From Blumeriella jaapii (Eukaryota > Ascomycota > Leotiomycetes > Helotiales > Drepanopezizaceae), in NCBI GenBank assembly GCA_009599575.1, contig VWND01000001.1, positions 682,001-746,000 of the forward strand: DNA of 64,000 nt. Direction: 5' to 3'. Both the position numbers and the translations under genes were made by a program. Below are positions 33,376 to 45,360 of the stretch, in pieces. A model generated the notes under the pieces. The model did no database searches, had not been told where the DNA came from, and saw only the letters and a list, made by a program, of their open reading frames with translations. Numbering within the stretch: position 1 is the first letter of the stretch; every line of letters begins with the position of its first letter.

Positions 33376-36300
33376 AGATCTCGCATGCCCGTTCCGCACC
33401 GCGCTTCTCGCATGCGTTCTCCTTTGTGGTATTGCATCGTTCTCCTGCCGCGGATCGGTAGGCCGGCGTCTTTACTCTTTTCTTCGAAACTCGCGCTTTC
33501 TCGTCGATTTCACTCAGCTTTTACCTTGTCCTCTGCATCTGAGATCTCACAGGGCTGGGTTTTAGGCTGGCCTGGCCTGGCTTGGGCGCTCCTTTTATGA
33601 GCGAGCGAGCGAGCTGGCCGGCCCATTGAACTGTAGGAAGAAATGGGAATCTTGTATCTTACTAGTCGTTGATCATGGGCACTTTTTACCCGATGGCGGA
33701 CAGAGGTAGCGGGAATGGGAATTTGAAAAGAAACCTATTTCATCGACTTGATTAACTCCAATAACTGGATCCCGTGAAATGTTTCTCTCCTTGTTACATG
33801 TATCTTCCTCGGCTTGACATGCCTGAGTGGGTGTGTCCCACTCCAGCAAGCGTCAGATCGCTGTTACTCATCCCTCCCTTCTTTTCTTTTTTTTTTCACT
33901 TGGGAATTAAATGGGCATTCATGTATATCAACACGGTCGACCCTACTCGCAGAAAAATACTGCCCGAGTTTTCCGCACATTTCATCAACTCCGAAATATC
34001 AAGCTGGCAGTGGCTCAATAGTGACGGAAACAAATTTCTCAAGGCAAACTACCAGATCTGCCCGCCCCCCCGGTTGTCACATTGCTCTGCCTCTTGCTGA
34101 GGCACACAATGCAAAACTTCCGAACGCCATTCCAGTTATGAACGCAGACATCAAGTATCCGACTATGTCATCTCTAACAAACTGGTAGCGTCAACCGTCA
34201 CGTGGCTCAGACGTCCATGATTTGTGCTGGCAAGGGGCGGAGGATTGCCTGGATTTGCCTGCCTGGTTCTTAGTTGCCAAGGAGGGCTTAGGCCTAGCCT
34301 GGTGGCTTTCTTGAGATTCAGGTATCCAGTTGGGAAGGTGTGAGGTATGTGGGTAATTCTGCGCGTTTTGACCGTTGGTCGTCGGTGGGTTATGGCGGAT
34401 GAATGGTCTCACTCGCAGTCTTCAGCCAATCTAGGCAATCAGGGATGTGACTTACAAGTTCACATTTCCCCATGTGAAGCCTGCTCCAAATTTTGAATCT
34501 GCAAGTGTTTCGGTTTTCAGAGTCAATTGAAAAATCAGCAGTGTTTGAAAGGCTAGGGCTGAACTGACTCTCGATTTATAGGCATGGTGTTGCTACAATC
34601 TGCTGGGCCCTAGAACAAACACAACAGTCTCGGTTATCCACCAATCAGCGTCTGATTGGTGTGAACCACGTCAAGATAACATCCCACCTTACCTACAGTA
34701 GCAACACGTATCTAATCTATTATCACTGAGCTGCTAGTAATTATACTCTATGAGCGGCTGGTTTTCTGAAGTGAATCCAACGTATTAAGTGGTGTGTACT
34801 GGATGTGATTATCTCAACTATGGTTGTAAAGTCGACGATCTTTTTAAATTCATCACATAGGGGGGCTTTCTTTTCTGGACTACCTTTTGAGGAAAGACGG
34901 GAGAGTTGATTGGACCTCAACAAGTGTGCCCCCATTATATTTGTAGGGCAAAAGCCAAGCATGGCAAGAAATGATGTTGATTTGCCAAGTAGTGCGCAAT
35001 AAATGTAACACAGAATCCTAGAACGGTTTTGTTTAAAAAAAAAAAAGTTATTTACTATTTACGAGGGGGAAACTCCCTTGTAAGAAGGACACTCCGTATT
35101 TACAGACACTACTACGTTTGCGATTACGTACGTAAGCTTCCATAATTCTAGCTTCATGCATGCTTTCTCCCGCAAGCCTCTGTTTCCCGACAGATAATCT
35201 ACTAGAGCGGAGACTTTGCTGGACGTGGATACCCTATACGGAATTGATGGTATCCAATGATGGCTATGTGTTGTCACTGGTGAATGTTTGGGAACCCTCT
35301 CTGGTTATGAAACTGGAGCAAGCAGCTTCTCACAAAGTCTATCAAATTAGATTAAAACTTGTGGGTGCATAAGGGAGTGCGAGATGGCAACTTATTGCTT
35401 GCCCTACCTAAATACTGCCTGTTATAAAAAACATCGAGAAAGGTGAGAAATAAAGATTCATGCTTCTCTGCGATCGAGAATTAAACCAATCAAATATGTG
35501 CTTCGTCTGAGGCTGCCATATTGGTATTGTTTTACCTCTTCGTCTAATTCATCTGCTTCTCATTTTTCTCGATCTTCTCGATCTTACAAGGGCCGCATTG
35601 GTTCCAGTCAAGCTCTGCGCCGAGAATTTTCAAGAACTACGGAATAATAAATGGAGAAAAAGAGAGAATTAACAAAACCCCCAAATGCTTTATTTTTTTT
35701 GGTAAAAGGTGCAAAAACTCAACTGGACCTAGCAAGGTACCAGTTTACAAACCTAGTGATAAGTTTAATAATCAACAAGTTACCTTCGCCCATTGGGCTA
35801 CCCAGTAGTTGATAGAAGTATTGAAAAGATTTTGTTATTTAAAGGGGTGGAATTTGTGCAACAGAAGGTAGGGATTGTGCGACCGGTTTATCAAGTACAC
35901 GTGCTCATCTTAACGACGCCCATTTTGTGCCAGCGCGTGCGGAGTAAGACTCTGTGCGTGTTACAGCCGCTGTATATACAAGTTTCCACAAACCAAGCCC
36001 ACATTACCACTTTTAAGCCCCTAGATTGCGCGAGGAATGACAGGTACGCATAAACACGATCTTGCAAGTGCCACAGCTTGATTTCCAAACCTGGAATACA
36101 GTGGTCTCGCAGGGCGTACACACACACATTCACTCACAAACTTCCGATTTCTGCACGAGTTTTTGGGAAGGCATCCAGCTCATACTACCGGAGAAAAAAA
36201 AGAGATTGGGAGACCCGCGCGCTGCGGATGTGAGCTTCTTCCAACATGTCTTAAAACCAGGCGAGTAAGAGAGCTCCACGTACGATTATGAATTCGAGAT

Positions 36301-38406
36301 TGGTTTTTGGAGCAGCGCAGGTGGGACCTGTGAAGCTGCCATGCACTGAGGATTGCGATTGATTACATCTCCGGAGAAAAACGGCGTTGATCATTTGTTG
36401 GTCTTGGTGATATTTCTTAAAAAAAAATGTTGAATACAGTAGAATAATTCATTTGTTAAGTGAGATTCAAGAAAAAAACGTCACTGAATACTGAGAAATA
36501 ATTTATAATACCCACGGTATTGGTCGTTTGATACTCTTCAAACATTCGACTTCATCTCCGCCAATTCAGTCATGTCTCCTATCTCCTGCGGGCTAGTCTG
36601 ACGCGTACGGTGTTAAATGTGTGGGCTCCAAGATCAAGTTCGCCTCTACGTACACACGCTCTAAGTCAACTCGCGATCCTTGGCATCGAGTCTGGTTTGG
36701 CGTCGAGTGTCAAGCGTAGAAATAAGGTAGGTAGAAAGAGGAAGAACGGGTTTACAGGAAAGCGGGATTGAGTCGATGTTTGTTCACTCGCCTGGAAATT
36801 CCCAATTTTGTAAACAGACGGTGGTCGGGCGTTTCGCTGGGCTGAGTGGACTGGAGATGCGAATCCTCCAATGCATAACTAATGTAACTAAGGTTATCGA
36901 CCATATAAACTTAGACAATCGGGAGTGAAGAAGCCCTGCTCTAGTCTTGTCCATGTGTTGATTCGAGTGCTTATGAATTCTTACGATGCAGGTACATGCG
37001 TGGCGCCACTGCAAGTGTCACCGAGGATACCGATAACCAGGTGCTTGTGTGTTATAGGATCACAGCGTACAGTAACTTTGCGGAGCCTCTCTCATCTCTC
37101 TCTCAGCCCTGCGGAGATTCTCGAGATCGCTATCTGGGGGCGTGGGTTTTGATCAGAAGAAGAGGTACAGGCGAATGGAGAGAGAAGAGGAGATGAGGGT
37201 TAGGGATCAGGCGGATGTGAGGATGGAATTGGAGAGGCTTGATATGGGCTAGGGAGGAGCTGCGAGGCTTAGGAGACTCTGTCAGGCCGGAGATGGAGGG
37301 GGAGCCGGCATGAGCCGAGGAAGTTAGATGGAATGCCTGTTGTGGCTAATAACAAGAGGAAGTAAAGATGGACATAATAATTTAACAATCCTGTTGCTGT
37401 TTTGACTGTACCGGATATAAGTTGCAAATGCAGATTAAATTCTTTCGTTTAAGATAGGAATGGTAAGCTGATTGTCCTATGTGAAAGATCAAATATTCAA
37501 ATGGCTGATTGTTTGTTTGTTTTGATTTGTCTTAGCACGTAAGTTAAGCGAGGTCTAGGCTCCACTTAAACGGAGAAGAGTTCACGATTTACCACCACTT
37601 ACCACGACACGACTCGCCATGTGTCAAGGTTTTATATTTCTCTTTAAAACCTCACCTTCTCATGATGCTTACTGATTCAGTATTTTTTGCAGGTCACGAA
37701 CAGAAAGAGTTTCATAAAACCCTAACAGCAGCAGGCCGATCATTCCCTTGTTTCCCGTTTGCTTGTTTGTTTATGGGTTTGATCCATCTCGTTATCCGCG
37801 ACTGAAGTTGCCGTCCGCTACAAACTTATCAAAACTCGGACTATCGTGGTAAAAGAGAAGGAATAATCTGCGAGCAATCCAAGGTGTTCCAGAAACCGAC
37901 AAATGAGACAAGCTACCTGGCAACACCTATACAGCCTCGCATATGTAGACGAAGCTCCGAAGTCAGCCAACAAAATCTTGATCTACCTTTCTTTCACTTG
38001 AACATTCTTAGGCACCAGGTTCGAACATCGCCAGCAAGTCAGGAGCAACAAGGGTGTTACCAAGCCCGGTCGGACGAAACGGACAAAACATATGAAACAA
38101 GCTCTCCATTCTCACCCTCACAGGCTCGCACCTTCAGACAAAGCCACAAGATACAAAGAAGAACCGATCGAAAATCCTTTCGCCCCTTTCTACTTAACAG
38201 GTCGACGTCGCCAGCCTTCCACGGGCGACGAAAGGTGTTTCCAGGCCCAAACAGAAGAAACAAGCCCCCTATCCACGATCCCACCCATCCACACGTCCGG
38301 AAAAAGCCTCAAGATCCAATAAGCCCTGATATCCACACTCTTCACCAATCTCCACACTCCACATCGACAGCACCACGCTCAACACCACATCACAACTCAC
38401 CATACG
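33376..38406. other. Five-kilobase gene-poor, A+T-richer region
   Basis: After the NST1 3' UTR (roughly to 33780) no open frame shows domain content or plausible splicing. By eye it is richer in A+T than the flanks, with runs such as the A tract at about 35034-35046. It may contain decayed repeats or a non-coding transcript, but I cannot identify any. The frames at 37884-38711 overlap the next gene and look like shadows. Confidence 0.5.
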
Positions 38407-38982
38407 ATGAAGATCTCAAGCTACTTCCTCGCCCTGCTCTACCTCTTCGCTCCGGCCGCAGTAGCCGCGAACAAGCCAACGCCTCTCACGCGAACACAGC
38501 CCAGCGCCCCTCTCCAGATGCCGCTGCAGTCCCAAGCCAACCGGGCCACGACCGCCTTCGGAAAAGCCGAGCAGCTCCTCGCGCTCCAAACCTCTTTCCA
38601 CGCCCAGCTCACCGCGCACTCGTCCGCGCAAGCGCAGCACCTCACGCTCCTGGAGAAGCGCCTCACCGAGCTCGATGCCCTCCTGCGGACGGCGCCGGGG
38701 CTGCTGACTGACATCGCGTACCTGCAGCGGGCCATCTCCGCGCAGGGCGGGAAGGGGAAGGAGGAGGCGAAGAGGTATCTGAGACTGAGGATGGGAGACA
38801 AGCAGCAGCAGGAGGAGTATAGGACTCTGATGGAGTGCGTGGATGGAATTGAGGCGGCGGTTAGGGCCTGGGAGGGGGAATTAAGGGCGTGGGAGGCGGT
38901 TGTGGGCGGGTTTGAGAGCATGATTGATGGCTTGGAGGGAAGGGGGGGGAGGGTCTTCACGTTTGGAGGCGTGTTTATGTGA
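38407..38982 (+). CDS. Secreted helical protein of unknown function, 191 aa
   Basis: Single exon. A classical signal peptide (MKISSYFLALLYLFAPAAVA, cleavage likely before ANKP) is followed by a Pro/Thr segment and then long amphipathic helices (ATTAFGKAEQLLALQTSF, LTLLEKRLTELDALLRTAPG) with a coiled-coil look. There is one Cys in the mature part (LMECVDG) and no membrane helix. No family recognised. Codon use is strongly G+C biased like neighbouring real genes, which supports coding. Start chosen at the ATG giving the signal peptide. Confidence 0.7.
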   Translation: MKISSYFLALLYLFAPAAVAANKPTPLTRTQPSAPLQMPLQSQANRATTAFGKAEQLLALQTSFHAQLTAHSSAQAQHLTLLEKRLTELDALLRTAPGLLTDIAYLQRAISAQGGKGKEEAKRYLRLRMGDKQQQEEYRTLMECVDGIEAAVRAWEGELRAWEAVVGGFESMIDGLEGRGGRVFTFGGVFM

Positions 38983-39727
38983 GGTGTTGGTATGGAGATG
39001 GGGGTGATGTGTGGACATTTTGCATCTCTTGCAGACTTGGAGAGAAGAGGAAAGGAGAGAGGGGGGCACAGTCTGTATTTGTATGCTAGCATGTTTCGTT
39101 CCTTTGGGAGTGGAATTTGGGTTGGGACTGGGATCAGGATGGGCAGATGTCTAGTGTTGTCCCTTTTCCCCGTCGCTTCAATTTACTTTTGCTTGCGGAG
39201 CCGTGATACAAGTACGCCGAGGATGATTAATTTCAACATGAGAAGAGAGATCAGATCGAGACATGGGCTTTGACGCTGCAACTGTACCTTGTTACATACC
39301 TACCTACATACCTTACTCGAGTTGGCGAAGACGCGGAAGTAAGAAGGGGATCGGAAAGGAACACGATTGTTTTTGCACCTGATAATTGATTAAGAGAAAA
39401 ATCGTAAAGATGGCATCAGGGCTTTAGGTGTGTTTTCTTCCTGCCGCAAGGGAGGAGGATAGGCTGTTTTTGTCTTGGAAAGAGAACGACCAATAACACC
39501 ATAGAAAACGCAGAAAATAAACCACTCTTAAGTAAACGAGATTATAGAATCTATTTGTACAAAATTTCAAGCCGTGCGTGGATTTCCTGGGGTATCTACC
39601 TATCTAGAAAGAGCTGCTAAGGAGACCGAGAGAGAGACGAAAAAGAGAAGACACCGCAATCGTATCGTATCGCAACACAGTCCGAGGAACGCCTGCTTAC
39701 CTGTGCATTATACACACAAAAGTTTTC
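38983..39727. other. Convergent intergenic region
   Basis: 3' flanks of the secreted protein and the cyclin gene, with short CATACCTACCTACATACC repeats near 39295. No gene is seen. Confidence 0.55.
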
Positions 39728-41138
39728 CTAGGACGCCTCGCCCGATTCCATAGACCCATCTGATACACGGTCTTCCGTGCGCGCACGCTTGGCGACGGGT
39801 TCTTCCGGCTCCTCGCCCTCCTCGATGCTGCTCGAAGTCCTCTTGTGCTTCGAAGACGACGACGGTGACGGCGGCGACGCCTCGCCTTCCTCCTCGTCCC
39901 TCGTCTTCTGCGACGGCTCGTCCTCGTCTCGCGCTTTTGGCGTGGTGTGCAAGTCGCCACTACAAGACGGGGGTGAGATGATGCTGCTGGCGTCCGAACC
40001 GGCGCGCCTCCGCGTCCGATCCAGGTCATCGCTCGAGGAGGTGTAACCAGCAAACGGCGTCTCTGGCTTCCTGAGCGGGTTCTCGCTCCAAAACTCGTTC
40101 ATATAGCCCACCGCCCGGATGATCCGATCCGGTCGCCCCCCCAGCGCCGCCCACCACGGCTCACCCGTCTCCTCGTCGTCAGTGATCGTCTCCCCGTGAA
40201 ACTTGACCGCAAAGTAGAGCGCGGCGACGGCGATGTCGCGCGGTGGCACCGCCAGGCACACCATCGTCATACCGCAGTCGTTGACGAAGGCCCACGCCAC
40301 ATTACGGATGTGCTTGTTGTCCTCGAAGCTGAAGCGCTTCAGTGCCGTGATCAGAATTGAGTACGGCGTCTGCACGACCAGGTCGAAGGTCAGCACCTCG
40401 AGCATGAGCTCCTCGTAGAGAAGCATCGCATCCCGCCAGCGCCAGTACTCCTTAGACTGCTCGTCGATGATCAGCGAGGCGTTCTTCTGCGCGACTTTCG
40501 CGACGGCGATAACGATTTCCTTGGTCTTGCGGCAGCATTCCTCCGTTTTGGTCGCGAGAAAGAGGGCCGTGGCTGCCAGGCTCTGTTTCCACACATGATC
40601 AGCGAAGGTCTTCTTCCTTAATTTGTTTAGGGTTGGAGGGTTGGAGATGAGATTGTAGTTTTGTTCCCGGGGTAGTGCCTACGTAGTGATGCAAACCGCC
40701 CTTCTTCTCCACCATGCTCTTACGCATGTAGAATCGATGAAAGAAGATACTCGCGACACCTATCGTCATCTGCGGCAACTTGAGTAATATGCCGACCTGT
40801 ATGATGAAATTGACGCCCTTAGCCCGGCGGTACCTCTCCTCGGCGGGGTCCAGGCCATCGCACATGGAGGGTGTCGACTTCAGCTCGTCCTCACTGAACA
40901 GCCATTGACTATCCTCCTCGGCCGCCATCTTGTCTCTTGCTACCGTATCTGCTGGCAACTGTTCCTGTCTTGGGTTTCGAGGCGGCGATGCGCGAGAGAG
41001 TCGTGGTGGTGACGGTACAGCGGGTGGGATGGTCTTGGTTATGGCGTTGGTGTTGGGTGAGGGATGTTTCTTGGATTGGGTTGAAGGCGCATCGGAATAG
41101 AATTGGCGGGGAGGGCGGTAGGGTTCGAAGGTGGTCAT
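39728..41138 (-). CDS. pch1: T/K-type transcriptional cyclin (Pch1-like, P-TEFb)
   Basis: Exons 40683-41138 and 39728-40582 join as GGLHHY|SLAATALFL in phase 0, giving 436 aa. The first cyclin fold contains DSQWLFSEDELKSTPSM, RRAKGVNFIIQVGILLKLPQ, FFHRFYMRKSM and ATALFLATKTEECCRK. The second fold includes SILITALKRFSFEDNKHI and PRDIAVAALYFAVKFHGE. The tail is acidic, Ser-rich and ends near VAKRARTEDRV, a possible nuclear signal. This arrangement fits the cyclin of the Cdk9 kinase (Pch1/cyclin T) that phosphorylates the RNA polymerase II CTD. Cyclin K or the CTDK-I cyclin are close alternatives. The upstream in-frame TTG was rejected as start. Confidence 0.75.
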
Positions 41139-42230
41139 GGAGAGGAAGGGAGTTGAAGATGTGAAAGTACCCAAGATTTGATGAATGATTAATTATATTT
41201 AGACAGCTTGATAATAAGGTGATGTCGTTGCCATTTTCCCCACTCCCGCGATTGATCCGTGGCTGACTCAGCGACCTTGAAAAATGAGGCTCTGCTCTCT
41301 AGCTATCCATCAGTGAAGAGTTAAGTGGTCGATTAAAGCTTGTTATGTAAATTGTTTAAACAAAACTTGTAAATTGAAGATCGATAAACCTTCTTTCTAC
41401 AAGTACAGATTGCAAGAAGGATTGGTTTATTTAGCGCCACGGAAGTTTGAAACGTACGCTTCAAGTCGATGACAAGTCGAGTAATTGACTCTAGACCGAA
41501 TTGAAAATGCATTGGTTACGTCCCGGGTTAAGTCAAGCAATAGGGTTTGCAATAAGTCAAAAGTGCTTAGGCCAAGTCGAGTAAACGACTTTGAATTCAA
41601 TTAAAAGTTCTTTAACCAAGTGGTATCAAATCGAGCTGATAAATGTAAACCGAACCGAATATACTTGGGTTGAACTAAGTGAAAAGTCCGAACTGAAGCA
41701 AAAGTGATCTGGTTAAATCACGCATATAACTTTAAGCCAAACTAAAAGTGTTTCAGTCAAGGCACACCAATAGCTTTACACCGAAATAAGGGCGCGTTGA
41801 TAGGTCATGGAATTCTCCGCCCCATACGCTGTATTTGCGAACAGAAAATGAACGACAAGCAATTCCTTAGGGATTATATATGTTCATATAGGTAGTGTAT
41901 GTAAAATGGAATCCGAGGGTAGTATAATTAGCACCTATCTACAATATTCTCTCGTCGCTTTGCCTAGCCAATATACCTTACTCTCCAGTATGACCAAGTT
42001 ATGTTTCGAGAAAGGGCAATCAATACAACATTCACAGCACATACTGGTATAGAAGACAATCACTGCTGGCAAGTATATCGAGTCAAGAACCTTTTTATTG
42101 CGATTCATAGACCCACATACTCACAAAGTCCCCTTTCTAAAATATTATAACCGGCATTTTCGTCCGCTTCACAGTCCCATTGTCTATACCAACACCACCT
42201 GCTCCGTCCTTACCCCCAATTACTCCGTTC
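41139..42230. other. Intergenic region carrying a diverged tandem repeat
   Basis: Promoter of the cyclin gene at the left and 3' flank of the next minus-strand gene at the right, with the repeat annotated at 41461-41796 between them. No gene is seen. Confidence 0.55.
41461..41796. repeat. Diverged tandem repeat, about 7 units of 43-57 bp
   Basis: Successive segments share the pattern AAGTCGAGTAA, then GACTTTNNNCCGAAT, then AAAAGTGCTTNGGTT. Clearer copies begin near 41473, 41515, 41577 and 41621; later copies are more degenerate. Unit lengths vary, so it is an old, decayed satellite-like array. Confidence 0.65.
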
Positions 42231-43190
42231 CTAGTTGAGAGGCAAGTATCCCGGGCTGGGGAAGGCGCTTTCACACCAGTATGTTTCCGCCTGGGCTGCT
42301 TCGAGGTAATAGTCTTCACAGGCGCCAGCCTCCCGCTCGGAGTCTGAACTGGACAGCTGCCGGTCAGACACGCACTCCGAGAGATCCGAATCGATGAGCG
42401 TATCCTGTTCAGAGCCCGAGTCATCGTATGTGGTCGCTAGTTTACTCTTTCTGTAACCCGACACGTGTAGCTTGTCGGGCGTGTCGAATCTTCCCGACAT
42501 CTGGGTCGAACTGGGGGTACACATTTCCGGCGCCAATGTAGCGGCGGCATCATCCAGGGAGAACTGGATCTCATCAAACTGGGCCCGTGTTGCCGAAACC
42601 ACGCTTTCGATGTCCACCACCATCTGGGACAATGGCGCTTCCGCACACTGGCTGACTATGTTTGAGAATTCAAGGTAGTTCGCCCGAGCACGCTCGTCTT
42701 CGCAGTCCGCCATCTGCTCTGACATAATACTCTTAATCGTGCTGATGTTCTCTAGGGCACGATCGATAGCCCGAGTGCAATGATGGTTGAAAGAGCCCAA
42801 AGCCTCGGAGGACATTTGGTGGAAGCCAAAGGCAAGTCTGGACGCAGCATCCGCGATATCATCTCCGAGAAGTCAGCTATACATCCTATCGGTATCGTCA
42901 CAATTCGAACACCTACTGATCTGTACCTTGGCGGCTACAAGCTCATCCTGGTTTCCAATCAACAGGCCTTTGCACAGTGCAGATTGTAGGTCGCCGCGGA
43001 CGAAGTGCTCAAAGGCGCGATCGATGATCTGCTTCAACTCGATGTTCCGTTCCGTGAGTATTTCCGCCGTCTCAGACAATTGTTGGTTCTTCGCCTGGAG
43101 GCTGCTGAGGTGCTGCAAAAAGGCCACGGGGTCCCTGATGACCCTGAGTGCAAGCTCGTGGGCTTCGACAGCCAGTGAGCGGGAGTCCAT
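42231..43190 (-). CDS. Unknown helical/acidic protein, 301 aa
   Basis: Exons 42917-43190 and 42231-42862 (GTAGGT donor, AGCTGACTT branch, GAG acceptor) give an in-phase 906-nt coding sequence. It starts MDSRSLAVEAHELALRVIRD; the frame continues open upstream to 43430 but that part looks like 5' UTR. The first 200 residues are helical with coiled-coil character (LSSLQAKNQQLSETAEILTE, then RAIDRALENISTIKS), and the end is acidic and Ser-rich (SGSEQDTLIDSDLSE). It has no known domain, signal peptide or membrane helix. I do not assign a function. Confidence 0.7.
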
Positions 43191-45042
43191 TCTTGCCAAT
43201 CTCGAAAGAATGTGGTGTTGATAAACGGGGATGAATGAGAAGAATTTGGTGCGTAAGAATGCCGGGGTGGATGGATGCTGGAGGATCGAAACATGGGAAG
43301 GGCTGAGATGTGATATTGACGAGGTGGTCTGCCGGGACCGAAGGCGGAAAGAGCGAGCCAGCGATGCTGAAGTCTCGTTTACTAGGAGGCAGGCACCAAA
43401 GGGAACATCTAAACAGACACTCTGCTCCATACCATCTTACAACATCCACTGATTAGGATCACAGTCTGAGAGATGCGTGCAGAAGTTCAAGTGCAGTGTG
43501 CGGTGTGCTTAAGGGCCTTCAGGCTACGGTACGCCTCAGCTCACTGCGGGCTCTAGGGAGTTGCGCTGATTGTACTGCGAAGTAGGTGGAGAATGACTTG
43601 GCTGCTCTTAGCTCGCTGAAACGTACAGCGTCTTTCGAAGGAGCAAATGAATACATTTTTCCTGCACTAAGAATACGGGTACCGTTTTGTTGTCTTGATA
43701 ACAGTTGCCCGGTTAAGCACTCTCAAATGTCTTGCGGAAGTTTGAAAGGTGACGTGGATTTGGGGTAAATAAATGAGTTAGAGCCGAGATGGAACTGCTA
43801 TAACCAATTCGTCACTTATGGTCCCGCCCCAGTAGAAGGCCATCTTCTTGGGCTTTGAAATTTGTGTTAGTATCGGTTTGAAGTGAACTTCAATGTCAGC
43901 ATTGTGCTTTTGCTTGCTTCTGTCTAATGCAAACTATGTACCGATGGCTCTTGAGAAGCCATACCTCTCTAAATTGAGGTCTGCCACGCGTTGTTTTACA
44001 AGGTTTGCTTCATATCTTCTTGATCTGACTTGAGCAGGACTTTAACCATAAACACACATCCACCGAGACAGACGACCGTGCTTACCATTACACTGGTAGA
44101 TTACGCGGAGTGGGAGATGTACTTGGAATTCAGCAAAGCTGATGCCGCTAAGATTACAGATTGCTGTACATGTCTCTGCCCCAAGCTCATGGCCGAGATG
44201 CGTTTCACGAAATCAATAGCGAGAGAGTAGGTTTACTATGGCGCATCAAATCGTACCCGAGCGCATTGTATTTCAATAGCGATGTGCTTCTCGGGGCTCA
44301 TAGATTTCGTGTCTTGGGTCTACTTTTGGAGGGTAAGACTGCTGTAATTGCTGAAGAGAGGGGCCTAGCTCGTGAGGTGGATCTCGCTTCGGTTGCGCAC
44401 AGTACGACTCTATGATGGGGTTCTTTCGCTGTTGTGATGGTTATTGGTAGGAACAATCACCTCATTAAGCAATATATGAGAAGCAAGTTTGAAGCAAGTG
44501 AGCCTCAGATGATTTGTGCTTTTGAGGACGGAGACATCTTTGGTTGAAAGATAGGTAGTTGAGCATGGGCAGACGAATGACTTCGAGGATCAAACCACGA
44601 AGAATGAGAATTTGACTCAATCTGCTGATGTCTTATGGCTTAAGGCCGAGAGTCTTATGCCTCGTAGGATTGAGGACGGCGTTGGAGGAGGGGTTAGCTG
44701 ATAGGCAGCTCGAGAGATAACGAAGCAGTGAACAAGACGACGACTAGCTTGGTAGTAGTAATCAAAAATTGAAATCGAATGTTAGATGATTGCGTGATGG
44801 GATCCTTGCACTGACGCTGAACACCGGCCAAGGTCCAATTTGAATTCAAGAATTCCAAACATTGGACCTCGAAAGTAAATACATTCCTGAGAAAGCGGTC
44901 GTGGTCGTCGGCCCCAACCCCCCAGGAGACAGACTCGCTTAATTAATGGCTTGGCGGCTCGGCTACTCTAAAAGTGCACTTTCTCTCGATTTGATCCATC
45001 AACAACACCACACCTCTTCCAACTGCCCTCAAGGCAATCACC
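43191..45042. other. Intergenic region
   Basis: Nothing with coding character is apparent; the frames near 44030-44415 are short and lack recognisable features. Confidence 0.5.
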
Positions 45043-45249
45043 ATGCGATCGTGTGTAGCGTTGCTATGTTTCGTACTCTGCAGCGAAGTCGGAGCAAGGC
45101 TCAGCACCGAATCTTGCAGATGCAAGAGAGGCTTGATTGTGGTGTGGTTTGGCGCTTGCCCCCAGCCTTCGCATTTCCTGCAAAACACCAACCATCCCCA
45201 AGAATCCCAACCTCTCTGCACGCCAACGCCATCTGACGGCCGCAGATAG
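45043..45249 (+). CDS. Possible small secreted protein, 68 aa
   Basis: An ATG in good context (ATCACCATGCG) opens a 68-aa frame with a signal-peptide-like start (MRSCVALLCFVLCSEVGA) and four Cys in the predicted mature part. Such small Cys-containing secreted proteins are often effectors, but the ORF is short and could be chance. It lies just ahead of a second secreted-protein gene on the same strand. Confidence 0.3.
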   Translation: MRSCVALLCFVLCSEVGARLSTESCRCKRGLIVVWFGACPQPSHFLQNTNHPQESQPLCTPTPSDGRR

Positions 45250-45360
45250 ATATAAAGATATGATTCCGACCCCCGGTAAGGACTTTCTTCATCCATAGTC
45301 GCTGTTTCCCATCGCAAGTATCGTATCTTCCAATTCTCTGTCCTCCTCTTACCGATCACC

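Noticed and set aside
37884..38711. 275-aa plus-strand ORF before the secreted helical protein
   Set aside because: Overlaps the better-supported signal-peptide ORF in another frame; composition is low-complexity.
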